Positions 26,635 through 37,758 of a stretch of 64,000 nucleotides of DNA are shown in pieces. Both the position numbers and the translations under genes were made by a program. The notes beneath the pieces are model-generated. The model did no database searches, was not told the origin of the DNA, and saw only the letters and a list, made by a program, of their open reading frames with translations. Every line of letters starts with the position of its first letter. Position 1 is the first letter of the stretch. This stretch comes from Streptomyces sp. 846.5 (GTDB taxonomy: Bacteria > Actinomycetota > Actinomycetes > Streptomycetales > Streptomycetaceae), in NCBI RefSeq assembly GCF_004365705.1, contig NZ_SOBN01000001.1, positions 2,248,555 through 2,312,554 on the forward strand, written 5' to 3'.

Positions 26635-28661
26635 GTGGGCTCCCCTGTTTCGGACATCTCGTCCATCTCGTCATTGGTGTCAACGCCCGGCGTCGGCTGC
26701 GGCTTCCCGCTTTCACTCGGACGAGTGACCTGGCCACTGGGCTCTTCGAGGATCTCACCAGTCGCGGTGTTGACCGCGGGGGCCGCCGGGCGCTGCCCGG
26801 CCAGGGCGGCGATCACTGCCTCGGCCGTGCGCCGGCCGACGCCGGGAACCTCGCAGATCTCCTCCACTGTCGCCGCCCTGAGCCGCTTCAGGGAGCCGAA
26901 GTGCTTGAGCAGCGCCTGCCGCCGGCTCTCGCCGAGGCCCGGTACGGAGTCCAGGGCGCCCGCGGTGAGCCGCTTGGCGCGCTTCTGGCGCTGGTAGGTG
27001 ATGGCGAACCGGTGCGCCTCGTCGCGGACCCGCTGCAGCAGGTAGAGGCCCTCGCTGCTGCGCGGCAGCACCACCGGGTCGTCCTCGTCCGGGAGCCAGA
27101 CCTCCTCCAGGCGCTTGGCCAGCCCGCACAGCGCCACATCGGTGACCCCCAGCTCGGTCAGCGCCCGCTGGGCCGCCGCGACCTGCGGCTCGCCGCCGTC
27201 CACCACGATCAGCTGCGGCGGATAGGCGAAGCGGCGCGGCTTGCCGGTCTCCTCGTCCCGCTCGCCCGGCTGCTCCTGGTGCCGGAACCGGCGGGTGATC
27301 ACCTCGTGCATCGAGCGGACGTCGTCCTGGCCCTCGAAGCTCTTGATGGCGAAGCGGCGGTACTCGCTCTTGCGGGCCAGGCCGTCCTCGAACACCACCA
27401 TGGAGGCGACCACGTCCTGCCCCTGGAGGTGGGAGATGTCGTAGCACTCGATCCGCAGCGGTGCGGTCTCCAGGCCCAGCGCGTCGGCGATCTCCTGGAG
27501 GGCGACGCTGCGGGTGGTGAGGTCGGCGGCGCGCTTGGTCTTGTGCAGGGCCAGGGCCTGGGCGGCGTTGCGCTCCACGGTGACCATCAGCTCGCGCTTG
27601 TCGCCGCGCTGCGGCACCCGCAGGTCCACCGCGCTGCCCCGGCGCTGGCCGAGCCACACCGACACCGGCTCCACCGGCTGCGGCAGCGCCGGGACCAGCA
27701 CCTCGCGCGGAACGGCCTCGCCGGTCTCCTCCCCGTACAGCTGGAGCAGGGCGTGCTCGACCAGTCCCGCGGTGTCGACGTTCTCGACCTTGTCGGTGAC
27801 CCAGCCGCGCTGGCCCCTGACCCGGCCGCCGCGGACATGGAAGATCTGGACCGCGGCCTCGAGTTCGTCCTCGGCGATGGCCAGCAGGTCGGCGTCGGTG
27901 CCGTCGGCCAGGACGACCGCGTTCTTCTCCATGGCGCGGTTCAGCGCCTCGATGTCGTCGCGCAGCCGCCCGGCCCGCTCGTACTCCATCTCGGCGGCGG
28001 CCTCCTTCATCTCGCGTTCGAGACGGCGGAGGTAGGTGCCGGTCCGCCCGGCCATGAAGTCGCAGAACTCCTCGGCGAGTTCGCGGTGCTGCTCCGGGGT
28101 GACCCGGCCGACGCAGGGCGCCGAGCACTTGCCGATGTAGCCCAGCAGGCAGGGCCGGCCGACCTGCTCCGCGCGCTTGAACACTCCGGCGGAGCAGGTG
28201 CGCACCGGGAACACGCGGAGCAGCAGGTCGACGGTCTCCCGGATCGCCCAGGCGTGCCCGTAGGGCCCGAAATAGCGCACCCCGCGCTTCTTGGGGCCGC
28301 GCATCACCTGCACCCGCGGGAACTCCTCGTTCAGCGTCACCGCGAGCGAGGGATAGCTCTTGTCGTCGCGGTACTTGACGTTGAAGCGCGGGTCGAACTC
28401 CTTGATCCAGCTGTACTCCAGCTGCAGCGCCTCGACCTCGGTCCCGACCACGGTCCACTCCACCGAGGCGGCCGTGGTGACCATCTGCCGGGTGCGCGGG
28501 TGAAGATTGGCCAGGTCCTGGAAGTAGGAGGACAGCCTGGGGCGCAGGCTCTTCGCCTTCCCGACGTAGATCACCCTGGAGTTGGCGTCACGGAACTTGT
28601 AGACGCCGGGCGACGTCGGGATCTGCCCCGGTGCTGGACGGTACGTGGACGGGTCGGCCAT
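26631..28661 (-). CDS. uvrC: Excinuclease ABC subunit C
   Basis: A protein of 676 residues. UvrC makes the dual incisions of nucleotide excision repair. It has the N-terminal GIY-YIG nuclease ([19 protein letters not shown]), the UvrB-binding UVR motif near [15 protein letters not shown], the RNase H-like C-terminal nuclease ([20 protein letters not shown]) and a helix-hairpin-helix pair ([18 protein letters not shown]). It begins the uvrC-rapZ-yvcK-whiA unit. uvrA and uvrB are also in this window but in separate units. Confidence 0.96.
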   Translation of the reverse strand: MADPSTYRPAPGQIPTSPGVYKFRDANSRVIYVGKAKSLRPRLSSYFQDLANLHPRTRQMVTTAASVEWTVVGTEVEALQLEYSWIKEFDPRFNVKYRDDKSYPSLAVTLNEEFPRVQVMRGPKKRGVRYFGPYGHAWAIRETVDLLLRVFPVRTCSAGVFKRAEQVGRPCLLGYIGKCSAPCVGRVTPEQHRELAEEFCDFMAGRTGTYLRRLEREMKEAAAEMEYERAGRLRDDIEALNRAMEKNAVVLADGTDADLLAIAEDELEAAVQIFHVRGGRVRGQRGWVTDKVENVDTAGLVEHALLQLYGEETGEAVPREVLVPALPQPVEPVSVWLGQRRGSAVDLRVPQRGDKRELMVTVERNAAQALALHKTKRAADLTTRSVALQEIADALGLETAPLRIECYDISHLQGQDVVASMVVFEDGLARKSEYRRFAIKSFEGQDDVRSMHEVITRRFRHQEQPGERDEETGKPRRFAYPPQLIVVDGGEPQVAAAQRALTELGVTDVALCGLAKRLEEVWLPDEDDPVVLPRSSEGLYLLQRVRDEAHRFAITYQRQKRAKRLTAGALDSVPGLGESRRQALLKHFGSLKRLRAATVEEICEVPGVGRRTAEAVIAALAGQRPAAPAVNTATGEILEEPSGQVTRPSESGKPQPTPGVDTNDEMDEMSETGEPT

Positions 28662-28749
28662 GGGATTACCGTACCGACTGGCGGTGACATTCCCGGTTGT
28701 CCACCTCGCACAGAGCGCGGGGCTCCCAGCAGGGGGCTCCCGGCAGATG

Positions 28750-29220
28750 TCAGGCGGTGAAGACCAGGTTGCCGTTCTGGACGGCCACCGTCTTGGCCGG
28801 CAGCGGGGACGACGCCGGACCGTTGGCGACGGAGCCGTCGGCGACCTTGAACCGGCTGCCGTGGCAGGGGCACACGATGGTGCCGCCCTGCACCCCGTCG
28901 ACCAGGCAGCCCGCGTGGGTGCAGACCGCGCTGAACGCCTTGAACTGGCCGGAGACGGGCTGGGTCACCACGATCTTCTGGTCCTTGTAGACCTTGCCGC
29001 CGCCGACCGGGACGTCACTGGTCGGCCCCAGCGTGGTCGGCCCGGAGGAGGTGCTGGTGCCGGTGCTGCCGGAGGCGGTCGAGCAGGCGGCGAGCGCCAG
29101 CCCGGCGACGCCGGCCACCCCCACGGCGGCCGCGCCGCGCAGCAGCGCGCGTCGGTCGGTGCCGCAGCAGCCTCCGCAGTCGGCGGTCTCCATGGCGGGG
29201 GCGGCGTCGGGCTGGGTCAT
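28750..29220 (-). CDS. Rieske [2Fe-2S] lipoprotein with Tat signal
   Basis: A protein of 156 residues. The Rieske ligands are in CTHAGC and CPCHGS. The N-terminus has twin arginines in DRRALLRG, a hydrophobic stretch and a lipobox LAAC, so it is probably exported folded by Tat and anchored as a lipoprotein. A cysteine-rich DCGGCCG lies before the signal. I start at 29220, where GGAG lies nine bases upstream, rather than at 29235 or 29274. It may act in electron transfer. The partner is unknown. Confidence 0.85.
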   Translation of the reverse strand: MTQPDAAPAMETADCGGCCGTDRRALLRGAAAVGVAGVAGLALAACSTASGSTGTSTSSGPTTLGPTSDVPVGGGKVYKDQKIVVTQPVSGQFKAFSAVCTHAGCLVDGVQGGTIVCPCHGSRFKVADGSVANGPASSPLPAKTVAVQNGNLVFTA

Positions 29221-29322
29221 GGTCGCGGGCTCCATCGGCAGACGTGACGGGGCATCGCGCTGAACGCGGTGCACCCAGGGCTGGTTTCGGCTCCGGGTGC
29301 ACCTTATGCGGCGTTTCTGAGA

Positions 29323-32300
29323 CTACTTCTTACCGGGGGCAGCCTTCTTCGCGACCGCCTTCTTGGCCACTGCCTTGCCCGCGGCCTTCCCGGCCGCCGA
29401 CTGCTTCGCCGGAGCCTTCTTGTCCGCCGCCTTGCGCGCCGCCGGCTTCTTGGCGGCGGCGGCCTCCTCCGCCGCCTCCTGCGCGAACACCCTCTCCCCC
29501 AGGATGTCGCGGAGGAACTTGCCGGTGTGGCTCTCGGCCACCGTCGCGATGTGCTCGGGGGTGCCCTCGGCGACGACCAGGCCGCCGCCGTTGCCGCCCT
29601 CGGGGCCCATGTCGACGACCCAGTCGGCGGTCTTGATCACATCCAGGTTGTGCTCGATCACGATCACCGTGTTGCCCTTGTCGACCAGCCCGGTCAGCAC
29701 CTTGATCAGCTTGCTGATGTCCTCGAAGTGCAGCCCGGTGGTGGGCTCGTCCAGGACGTAGACGGTGCGTCCGGTGGAGCGCTTCTGCAGTTCGGAGGCC
29801 AGCTTGACGCGCTGCGCCTCACCGCCGGAGAGCGTCGGCGCGGACTGCCCGAGCCGGACGTAGCCGAGGCCGACCTCGGTGAGGGTGCGCAGATGCCGGG
29901 CGATCGGCGGAACGGCCTCGAAGAAGGACAGGCCCTCCTCGATCGGCATGTCCAGCACCTCGGCGATGTTCTTGCCCTTGAAGTGGACGTCCAGCGTCTC
30001 CCGGTTGTAGCGCGCGCCGTGGCACACCTCGCAGGGGACGTAGACGTCCGGCAGGAAGTTCATCTCGATCTTGATGGTGCCGTCGCCGGCGCAGTTCTCG
30101 CAGCGGCCGCCCTTGACGTTGAAGGAGAAGCGGCCCGGCAGATAGCCGCGCACCTTCGCCTCGGTGGTCTCCGCGAACAGCCGGCGGACATGGTCGAAGA
30201 CGCCGGTGTAGGTCGCCGGGTTGGACCGCGGGGTGCGGCCGATCGGCGACTGGTCGACATGGACCACCTTGTCGACCAGGTCGGTGCCGGTGACCCGGGT
30301 GTGCCGGCCGGGCACGCTGCGGGCGCCGTTGAGCTCGCGCGCCAGGTGGGTGTAGAGGATGTCGTTGACCAGCGTGGACTTGCCGGAGCCGGAGACGCCG
30401 GTGATCGCGGTCAGGGTGCCCAGCGGGAAGCTGACGTCCACGTCCTGCAGGTTGTGCTCGCGCGCGCCCTGCACGGTGATGTGCCGTGCGGGGTCGATCG
30501 GCCGGCGCATGGCCGGGATGGGGATGCTGCGCCGGCCGGAGAGGTAGGCGCCGGTCAGCGACTCCTTGTTGGCCAGCAGCCCCTCACGGGAACCGGAGTG
30601 CACCACATGGCCGCCGTGCTCCCCCGCGCCCGGGCCGATGTCCACCACCCAGTCCGCGGTGCGGATGGTGTCCTCGTCGTGCTCCACCACGATCAGGGTG
30701 TTGCCCAGGTCGCGCAGCCGCACCAGGGTCTCGATCAGCCGGTGGTTGTCGCGCTGGTGCAGCCCGATCGAGGGTTCGTCCAGCACGTAGAGCACGCCGA
30801 CCAGGCCGGAGCCGATCTGGGTGGCCAGCCGGATCCGCTGGGCCTCGCCGCCGGAGAGGGTGCCCGCGGCGCGGTTCAGCGAGAGGTAGTCCAGGCCCAC
30901 GTCGACCAGGAACTTCAGCCGCTCGTTGACCTCCTTGAGGACCCGCTCGGCGATGGTCTTCTCCCGGTCGGAGAGCTCCATCGCGCCCAGGAAGTCCGCG
31001 CAGTCGCTGATGGACATCGAGGAGACCTCGGCGATGGACTTCCCGGCCATGGTCACCGCGAGCACCACCGGCTTGAGCCGGGTGCCGTGACAGGCCGGGC
31101 AGTCCACCTCGCGCATATAGCCCTCAAAGCGCTCCCGGCTGCTGTCGGTCTCGGACTCGGAGTGCCGCCGCTGGACGAACGGCACCGCGCCCTCGAAGCC
31201 GGTGATGTAGGAGCGCTCGCGGCCGAAACGGTTCCGGAACTTCACCTCGACCTGGGAGTTGTGCCCGTACAGCAGCGCCTTCCTGGCGCGCTGCGGCAGC
31301 CCGGCCCAGGGGATGTCGGTGCGGAAGCCCAACTCCTTGGCCAGCGCGCTGATCAGCCGCTGGTGGTACTCCCGGGTGTGGCCCAGCGACCAGGGGTGGA
31401 TGGCGCCCTCGTCGAGGGACTTCTCCTCGTCGGGGACGATCAGGTCCGGGTCCACCTCCATCCGCGAGCCCAGCCCGGTGCACTCGGGGCAGGCGCCGAA
31501 CGGCGAGTTGAAGGAGAAGGAACGCGGCTCCATCTCCTCGTAGGAGATGTCGTCGAAGGTGCAGTAGAGGTGCTCGGAGTACATCCGCTCACGCTCGGGG
31601 TCGTCCGCCGGCAGGTCGACGAAGTCCAGCACGACCGTGCCGCCGGAGAGCTTGAGCGCGGTCTCGACCGAGTCGGTGAGCCGGCGCTGGGCGCTCTTCT
31701 TCACGGTGAGGCGGTCGATGACCACCTCGATGGTGTGCTTCTCCTGCTTCTTGAGCACCGGCGGCTCGGTCAGCTGGATCGTCGCGCCGTCGACCCTGGC
31801 TCTGGAGTAGCCCTTGGTCTGCAGATCGGCGAAGAGGTCGACGAACTCGCCCTTGCGGGCCCGGATCAGCGGGCTGAGCAGCTGGAACCTGGTGCCCTCG
31901 GGCAGTTCCAGCACCTTGTCCACGATCTGCTGCGGCGACTGCCGGGCGATGGGCCGCCCGCAGACCGGGCAGTGCGGGTGGCCGATGCGCGCGAAGAGCA
32001 GCCGGAGGTAGTCGTAGACCTCGGTGATGGTGCCGACGGTGGAGCGGGGGTTGCGCGAGGTGGACTTCTGGTCGATCGAGACGGCCGGGGAGAGGCCCTC
32101 GATGAAGTCCACGTCGGGCTTGTCCATCTGCCCGAGGAACTGCCGGGCGTAGGAGGACAGCGACTCGACGTAGCGGCGCTGGCCCTCCGCGAAGATGGTG
32201 TCGAAGGCCAGCGACGACTTGCCCGACCCGGAGAGGCCGGTGAACACGATGAGGGAGTCACGCGGCAGGTCGAGCGAGACGTTCTTCAGGTTGTGCTCGC

Positions 32301-32331
32301 GAGCACCGCGAACGATGAGGCGGTCTGCCAC
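29323..32331 (-). CDS. uvrA: Excinuclease ABC subunit A
   Basis: A protein of 1002 residues, the damage-recognising ATPase of nucleotide excision repair. It has two ABC modules, with Walker A sequences [16 protein letters not shown] and [16 protein letters not shown], signature motifs [16 protein letters not shown] and [15 protein letters not shown], and zinc-finger cysteines [14 protein letters not shown] and CENCAGDG. I chose the GTG at 32331, giving [18 protein letters not shown]. The upstream open frame is not coding. The last 50 or so residues form a lysine/alanine-rich tail. A possible SOS box lies 101 bases upstream. Confidence 0.97.
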   Translation of the reverse strand: MADRLIVRGAREHNLKNVSLDLPRDSLIVFTGLSGSGKSSLAFDTIFAEGQRRYVESLSSYARQFLGQMDKPDVDFIEGLSPAVSIDQKSTSRNPRSTVGTITEVYDYLRLLFARIGHPHCPVCGRPIARQSPQQIVDKVLELPEGTRFQLLSPLIRARKGEFVDLFADLQTKGYSRARVDGATIQLTEPPVLKKQEKHTIEVVIDRLTVKKSAQRRLTDSVETALKLSGGTVVLDFVDLPADDPERERMYSEHLYCTFDDISYEEMEPRSFSFNSPFGACPECTGLGSRMEVDPDLIVPDEEKSLDEGAIHPWSLGHTREYHQRLISALAKELGFRTDIPWAGLPQRARKALLYGHNSQVEVKFRNRFGRERSYITGFEGAVPFVQRRHSESETDSSRERFEGYMREVDCPACHGTRLKPVVLAVTMAGKSIAEVSSMSISDCADFLGAMELSDREKTIAERVLKEVNERLKFLVDVGLDYLSLNRAAGTLSGGEAQRIRLATQIGSGLVGVLYVLDEPSIGLHQRDNHRLIETLVRLRDLGNTLIVVEHDEDTIRTADWVVDIGPGAGEHGGHVVHSGSREGLLANKESLTGAYLSGRRSIPIPAMRRPIDPARHITVQGAREHNLQDVDVSFPLGTLTAITGVSGSGKSTLVNDILYTHLARELNGARSVPGRHTRVTGTDLVDKVVHVDQSPIGRTPRSNPATYTGVFDHVRRLFAETTEAKVRGYLPGRFSFNVKGGRCENCAGDGTIKIEMNFLPDVYVPCEVCHGARYNRETLDVHFKGKNIAEVLDMPIEEGLSFFEAVPPIARHLRTLTEVGLGYVRLGQSAPTLSGGEAQRVKLASELQKRSTGRTVYVLDEPTTGLHFEDISKLIKVLTGLVDKGNTVIVIEHNLDVIKTADWVVDMGPEGGNGGGLVVAEGTPEHIATVAESHTGKFLRDILGERVFAQEAAEEAAAAKKPAARKAADKKAPAKQSAAGKAAGKAVAKKAVAKKAAPGKK

Positions 32332-32431
32332 GCTTCTGCGCCTTCCGGATTGATGGGGGCGTCGGGCGGCCGGGGATGAGGCGAGGCCCTGGAGGGGGCG
32401 ATCCTGGACCGCCCGACGCGAGAACTCTATG

Positions 32432-32445
32432 GGAGCACGTGTTCG
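32432..32445 (-). promoter_or_regulatory. Possible LexA (SOS) box upstream of uvrA
   Basis: The minus strand reads CGAACACGTGCTCC, with 12 of 14 positions fitting the actinobacterial pattern CGAAC-R-N2-Y-GTTCG. It is 101 bases upstream of the uvrA GTG. One half-site is good and the other is degenerate, so LexA binding would probably be weak. Confidence 0.45.
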
Positions 32446-32572
32446 ATTTTTAAGGCAATCGAGAACCGTCACCCGAAGGGATGAACACGACGCTAGCGTG
32501 AGAGCTTCCCCGCCGTGGGAAACGACAGAAAACCACGCGGGACACGCGCCTCGGACGTGACGGGAGACACCT

Positions 32573-33307
32573 ATGACCGCCCCTGCCCAGATCCCCACGC
32601 AGAGCATCACCCAGGCCGCGGAGGCCACCGAACGGCTGCTGCACAGCGTCGAGGCGATGGTTCCCGGCCGGCTGTACCAGCCCTCCGCGCTGCCGGGCTG
32701 GACCAGGGGCCATGTCCTCACCCACATCGCACGCAACGCCGACGCGCTCTGCAACCTGCTGCGCGGTGCCCGCGCCTCGCAGCCCATCCCGATGTACCCG
32801 AGCCTGGAGGCCCGCGAGCGCGCCATCGAGGACGGGGCCAAGCGGTCGCTCCCCGAGCACCTCGCCGACCTGCGCGCCTCCGCGCTCCGCTTCGTCGGCG
32901 CCTGCGAGGCCATGCCGGACGCGGCCTGGCCGATCGAGGTCCCGCACCGGCTCGGCGCGTTCCCCGCCTTCGGCGTCCCGTACAAGCGCGTCTCCGAGCT
33001 CGAGTACCACCATGTCGACCTGGCCCTGGACTACACCCCGGCGCACTGGCCCGCCGACTTCGTCGCCCGCGAGCTCGCCGCGCTCACCGCCCGCTTCCGC
33101 GACAACGCCGACCTGCCGACGCTGTACCTGCACGACTCCGACAGCGACACCGGCTACCGCATCGGCCGCGCCCCGCAGCGGACCCCGGAGCCGTTGCGGC
33201 TCTCCGGGCCGGCCGCGGCACTGGTCGCCTGGCTCTCCGGGCGCTCCGACGGATCCGCGTTGGGCGTGCCCACCGCCGACCTGCCGGCGCTGCCGCCGCT
33301 AGGCTGA
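32573..33307 (+). CDS. Mycothiol-dependent maleylpyruvate isomerase-like DinB protein
   Basis: A protein of 244 residues. The N-terminal domain has [20 protein letters not shown] with a metal-ligand histidine, and [13 protein letters not shown] with further ligands. The C-terminal domain ([16 protein letters not shown]) is the extra domain of the mycothiol-dependent maleylpyruvate isomerase group. The ATG at 32573 follows GGGAG. It may be cotranscribed with the metallo-beta-lactamase gene four bases downstream. The substrate is unknown. Confidence 0.85.
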   Translation: MTAPAQIPTQSITQAAEATERLLHSVEAMVPGRLYQPSALPGWTRGHVLTHIARNADALCNLLRGARASQPIPMYPSLEARERAIEDGAKRSLPEHLADLRASALRFVGACEAMPDAAWPIEVPHRLGAFPAFGVPYKRVSELEYHHVDLALDYTPAHWPADFVARELAALTARFRDNADLPTLYLHDSDSDTGYRIGRAPQRTPEPLRLSGPAAALVAWLSGRSDGSALGVPTADLPALPPLG

Positions 33308-33311
33308 CGTC

Positions 33312-33965
33312 ATGTCGTACCACGGAGCGGTGAAGGTCGGCGGGACCCCGGCGGTGCGGGAGCTCCCGCAGCTCATGATCACCAAGGTGGCCGTCGGGCC
33401 CATGAACAACAACGCGTATCTGCTGCGCTGTCGGGCCACCGACCAGCAGTTGCTGATCGACGCCGCCGCCGAGGCCCCGGTCCTGCTGGAGACCGTCGGC
33501 GGCAGCCTCGCCACCGTGGTCACCACCCACCGCCACCAGGACCACTGGAACGCCCTCGCCCCGGTCGTCCGGGCCACCGGCGCCCGCACCGCCGCCGGCC
33601 GCCTGGACGCCGAGGGCATCCCTGTCCCCACCGACCTGCTCCTCGACGACGGCGACACCCTGTGCTTCGGCGAGATCGACCTGACCGTCCGCCACCTGGT
33701 CGGCCACACCCCGGGCGCGATCGTCCTGATCTACGACGACCCCAAGGGCCACCCCCACCTCTTCACCGGCGACTGCCTCTTCCCCGGCGGCATCGGCAAC
33801 ACCTGGGGCGACACCGCGGCCTTCACCAGCCTCCTCGACGGCGTCGAGACCAAACTCTTCGCCGCCCTCCCCGACGAGACCTGGGTCTACCCCGGCCACG
33901 GCGACGACACCACCCTCGGCACCGAACGCCCCAACCTCGCCGAATGGCGCACCCGCGGCTGGTGA
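33312..33965 (+). CDS. Metallo-beta-lactamase fold hydrolase (glyoxalase II-like)
   Basis: A protein of 217 residues. The binuclear metal site is visible: THRHQDH, the histidine in VGHTPGAIVL, FTGDCLFPGGIGNTW, and the final YPGHGDDTT. This pattern is close to glyoxalase II-type thioesterases. It follows the mycothiol-dependent DinB protein, so it may act on a mycothiol thioester. That is inference. Confidence 0.88.
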   Translation: MSYHGAVKVGGTPAVRELPQLMITKVAVGPMNNNAYLLRCRATDQQLLIDAAAEAPVLLETVGGSLATVVTTHRHQDHWNALAPVVRATGARTAAGRLDAEGIPVPTDLLLDDGDTLCFGEIDLTVRHLVGHTPGAIVLIYDDPKGHPHLFTGDCLFPGGIGNTWGDTAAFTSLLDGVETKLFAALPDETWVYPGHGDDTTLGTERPNLAEWRTRGW

Positions 33966-34242
33966 CGGCGACTCAGGTCCGGTCGGACGGTGCCCCGCAT
34001 CCACGCGACCCGGGGCACCGGTACGCGACCGGGGGATGCGCGCACACCGACTTCTTGTCCATGCACCAGCAAAATATTCATGCGGCCGTCGATACTTACC
34101 AACCAGAAACCACAGCGCACCGCTGCCCTCGGGCCGCTAGCAGAGTGGCATGCTCCAGCGAGGGCAATGCAGATAAGACGTGTACACGCCATGGTTGATT
34201 CAATTACCTTGCTCGAGTCACCGTTGGCGCATCGGAGATGAC

Positions 34243-34566
34243 ATGGGCACCCGTTCAGACATATCCGTCCTCCTGATGGACGGTTCCAGGACCGCAGAGA
34301 TCATGCTCACCGGCCGTGTTGACCGGCGGGCCGACGCGATGCTCGCCGAGGCCCTGGAGCTGCTGCTCACCGATCCACAGGTGGGGCGGATCGAGATCGA
34401 CACCGCGCTGGTGAACTTCTGCGACCGGGGCGGGCTCACGGTGTTCATCCGGGCGCAGCGCCAGGCCGCCCACTACGGGGTCCCGCTGTGCATCGTCCGG
34501 GCGGCGCCGTTGCTGCAGCACGTCCTCAAGTCCACCGGCCTGTCCCAGATGCTCACCTCAGCGTAG
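34243..34566 (+). CDS. STAS-domain anti-sigma factor antagonist-like protein
   Basis: A protein of 107 residues with the STAS fold. Its regulatory loop reads FCDRGGLTVFIRA (residues 59-71). Classical antagonists have D-S-S-G here and are inactivated by phosphorylation of the serine. Arg62 and Gly63 replace both serines, so the usual switch is not possible. No anti-sigma kinase gene is adjacent. I chose the ATG at 34243, which has CGGAG upstream. It may be a constitutive antagonist or have another partner. Confidence 0.82.
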   Translation: MGTRSDISVLLMDGSRTAEIMLTGRVDRRADAMLAEALELLLTDPQVGRIEIDTALVNFCDRGGLTVFIRAQRQAAHYGVPLCIVRAAPLLQHVLKSTGLSQMLTSA

Positions 34567-34666
34567 CTGCGGCTGCGCGGGCTTCGACGGGGTTTCGACG
34601 GGCGGGAACGCGGCGGCGGAGGGACGATGGCCCCCACACGTATCAGCCGCGCGAGAGGTTGCCGAC

Positions 34667-35290
34667 ATGAGCGTCTCCTCCGATCCCTACTCCGGTCCGC
34701 ACCGTGACCGCCCCGCCGCGGGCACCCGCTCGGGGCTCACGATCGAGGCCCTCGCCAATGCCGCCTGGCAGGTGCTCGCGGCCGCCGGTGCGGCCTCGAT
34801 CGTCCTGGGCGTGTTCGTCCTGGTCTGGCCGCACGCGACCCTCGCCGTCGTCGGCGTCCTCTTCGGGATCTACCTGCTGGTCAGTGGTGTCTTCCAGATC
34901 GCCGGAGCGTTCGGCGGCCATGTGCCGGGGGCGATGCGCGCCGTCTGGTTCGTCAGCGGCGCGGTGTCCATCATGCTGGGGCTGATCTGCTTCCGCGGGG
35001 CCGCCGAGTCCATCCTGCTGCTCGGTCTGTGGATCGGCTTCGGCTGGCTGCTCCAGGGCGTGATGCTGACCGCTGTCGCCCTCTCCACAGAGGGGCTGCC
35101 GGCCCGCGGCTGGCAGCTGTTCCTCGGCGTGATCACCGCGATCGCGGGCATCGTGCTGATCGTCTCGCCGTTCCACTCACTCACGGTGCTCACCGTGGTG
35201 TCCGGGATCTGGCTGCTGGTGCTGGGCGTGACCGGCATCGTCCACGCTTTCCAGCTGCGCTCGCTCGCCAGGCCGCAGCGAGTCGGGTGA
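34667..35290 (+). CDS. HdeD/DUF308 family membrane protein
   Basis: A protein of 207 residues with six predicted membrane helices arranged as three repeated pairs, for example AASIVLGVFVLVWPHATLAV and LTVVSGIWLLVLGVTGIVHA. DUF308 proteins include the acid-stress protein HdeD, but the role in actinomycetes is unknown. The ATG follows GAGAGG. It is monocistronic. Confidence 0.82.
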   Translation: MSVSSDPYSGPHRDRPAAGTRSGLTIEALANAAWQVLAAAGAASIVLGVFVLVWPHATLAVVGVLFGIYLLVSGVFQIAGAFGGHVPGAMRAVWFVSGAVSIMLGLICFRGAAESILLLGLWIGFGWLLQGVMLTAVALSTEGLPARGWQLFLGVITAIAGIVLIVSPFHSLTVLTVVSGIWLLVLGVTGIVHAFQLRSLARPQRVG

Positions 35291-35840
35291 ACACCCGCAC
35301 CCGGCCTCTCACAGACCGTCACCAGCACCGGGCCGCACGGCGGTGACCCGCCCGGCGGTGTATCGCCGGACCCGACCAGGGATTCCGCCCTTCCGCCGAA
35401 CTTCCGGTCGTCATATGCTCATTGCGTTGCCCCGGACCCCGACTGCACTCACTTGACGGTCCCTTTGCCGCCTGGTCCCCATCCTCCGTCACCTGCGGAC
35501 AGGTCGGCGCGTCCGCACCCACGTGCCGCTCGGGGCGCCCAGTGCCCACGCACCCTGACGCGGATGGGTTCTCCGTCGGGGCTGCTTCCACCCGCCGCTC
35601 CAGGGCATGCGGCGGCAGACGGTCCGCACCGGTCCGGCCACCGGCGCGGACCGTCCTGGATGTCGGGCCCGGCAACCCGGGAGCACCCTGTCAGCTCCTG
35701 ATGGAACAGTGAATCGTGCCGTCATGGGCGTAGTGCCCGGACCGCCCGGTTTCCTACGATGATCACCGCAAGGCCCTGTTGTGCCCCTGTGCGGACCACG
35801 GCGGCACCCGAACGCCACGCGGATACGGAGCACTCGCGCG
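35291..35840. other. 550-base intergenic stretch without a recognisable gene
   Basis: I see no convincing gene here. Small open frames occur in all frames, but they lack ribosome binding sites and family motifs. A weak hairpin (CCGGCG/CGCCGG near 35352-35369) could end the DUF308 transcript. The promoter of the small gene at 35841 should lie here but is not obvious. Confidence 0.5.
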
Positions 35841-36053
35841 ATGACAGCTCTGCACTGGCGAACGGCGCGCGAGCTGCGCCTGATCGCCAAGATCATCCCT
35901 GATCCGCGCCACCCCGGCGAATGCCTCGACCGCCTCGCCGACGTCCGGGTCGCCGCGAGCGGACCGGTCCTCTATGTGGACACCCGGGGCGCGGCGGAGC
36001 CGGAGGTCTACGCGATACCCAGCTCCTCGGTGATCTTCCTGGCCTTCCGCTAG
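35841..36053 (+). CDS. Small protein of unknown function
   Basis: A protein of 70 residues (starts MTALHWRTARELRLIAKIIP). The start at 35841 has CGGAG ten bases upstream. An in-frame ATG at 35781 would add a low-quality arginine-rich extension. It has alternating hydrophobic strands near the end and no signal peptide. I do not recognise the family. It converges with the hypothetical gene at 36075. Confidence 0.55.
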   Translation: MTALHWRTARELRLIAKIIPDPRHPGECLDRLADVRVAASGPVLYVDTRGAAEPEVYAIPSSSVIFLAFR

Positions 36054-36074
36054 CCACCGGCCGGGAACGGCCCG

Positions 36075-36329
36075 CTACTCCCCCGTGTCGGCGCCCCAGA
36101 AGCCCGGGCCGCCGCCCACCCAGGCCACCGCCTCGGACTGGGCCACGTCGACGTCCTCCAGCCCGGCCCTGCGGGCGAACTCCTCGACGTCGGCCAGGTT
36201 GTAGGCCTTCCCCACCACGGTGCCGAGGATCTCGACCCCGCGGTACGGCGGCCGCGTCGTCATGTTCGGCGGGTGGACCACGATGTGGGCGCCGTGGCTG
36301 CTGTGCTCGGTGCTGTCGGTGTGGTTCAT
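36075..36329 (-). CDS. Small protein of unknown function
   Basis: A protein of 84 residues. The C-terminal part (NLADVEEFARRAGLEDVD, VAWVGGGPGFWGADTGE) looks folded, and the N-terminus has a histidine-rich NHTDSTEHSSHGAH segment. I do not recognise the family. The start at 36329 or the ATG at 36338 are both possible. The long open frame upstream, through the cold-shock gene region, is shadow. Confidence 0.55.
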   Translation of the reverse strand: MNHTDSTEHSSHGAHIVVHPPNMTTRPPYRGVEILGTVVGKAYNLADVEEFARRAGLEDVDVAQSEAVAWVGGGPGFWGADTGE

Positions 36330-36452
36330 GCCTACCATCCTGCCGCCCGCACCCGGCGAAAGCGCGTCATTGAACCGGGCCGGCCCCGGCCGCGTACCCC
36401 TCGGTGGACCGCCGATCCCGGTGGGGGCGGCCGACGTGGAGCGGAGTGGCTC

Positions 36453-36656
36453 ATGTGGGTGCGTGGAGTCGGCGGGCTGCTGCTCATCGTGGTGGGCACG
36501 GTCTGGGTCGCCCAGGGGACGGGGGCGGTGCACGGCTCGATGATGAGCGGTCACAGCCAGTACGCGGCGCTCGGGGCGCTGGTGATCCTGGTGGGGGTCG
36601 CGCTGCTCGGATGGGCCTGGCGGGTCCGGGCAGGCCGGTCCCGCGACGGTCGCTGA
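36453..36656 (+). CDS. Small two-helix membrane protein
   Basis: A protein of 67 residues with two hydrophobic segments (VGGLLLIVVGTVWVAQGTG and LGALVILVGVALLGWAWRV) and a basic C-terminus. The ATG at 36453 has GCGGAG upstream. I do not recognise a named family. It is followed by the terminator of the converging cold-shock gene. Confidence 0.6.
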   Translation: MWVRGVGGLLLIVVGTVWVAQGTGAVHGSMMSGHSQYAALGALVILVGVALLGWAWRVRAGRSRDGR

Positions 36657-36729
36657 CCGCCGCGGGACCGCACACCGGCGGGGGTCGGGCCTGGTCGGCC
36701 GGGGCCGTCCGACCAGGGGCCGGAACGCG

Positions 36730-36766
36730 GAACGCCCCGCACCGGGGAAACCGGTGCGGAGCGTTC
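36730..36766 (-). terminator. Terminator of the leftward cold-shock gene
   Basis: Inverted repeat with 16-bp arms (36730-36745 and 36751-36766), one mismatch and a five-base loop, beginning 48 bases after the cold-shock gene stop. It also separates it from the converging small membrane protein gene. Confidence 0.7.
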
Positions 36767-36813
36767 GCTGGTCTTTCGCGGTCGGGGCCTGCGGCCCCGG
36801 GGAGCGGAGGACC

Positions 36814-37731
<918 letters not shown>

Positions 37732-37758
37732 TTATCGGCGCCTTTTCGCCCGGCGACG

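Noticed and set aside
29269-32379. A 1036-codon open frame on the plus strand opposite uvrA
   Set aside because: It is an antisense shadow of a clearly coding uvrA. High GC content leaves long open frames opposite real genes, and it has no family motifs.
35422-35712. Small open frame of 96 codons in the long intergenic stretch
   Set aside because: There is no ribosome binding site or recognisable fold, and its composition is biased to proline and arginine as in other shadows.
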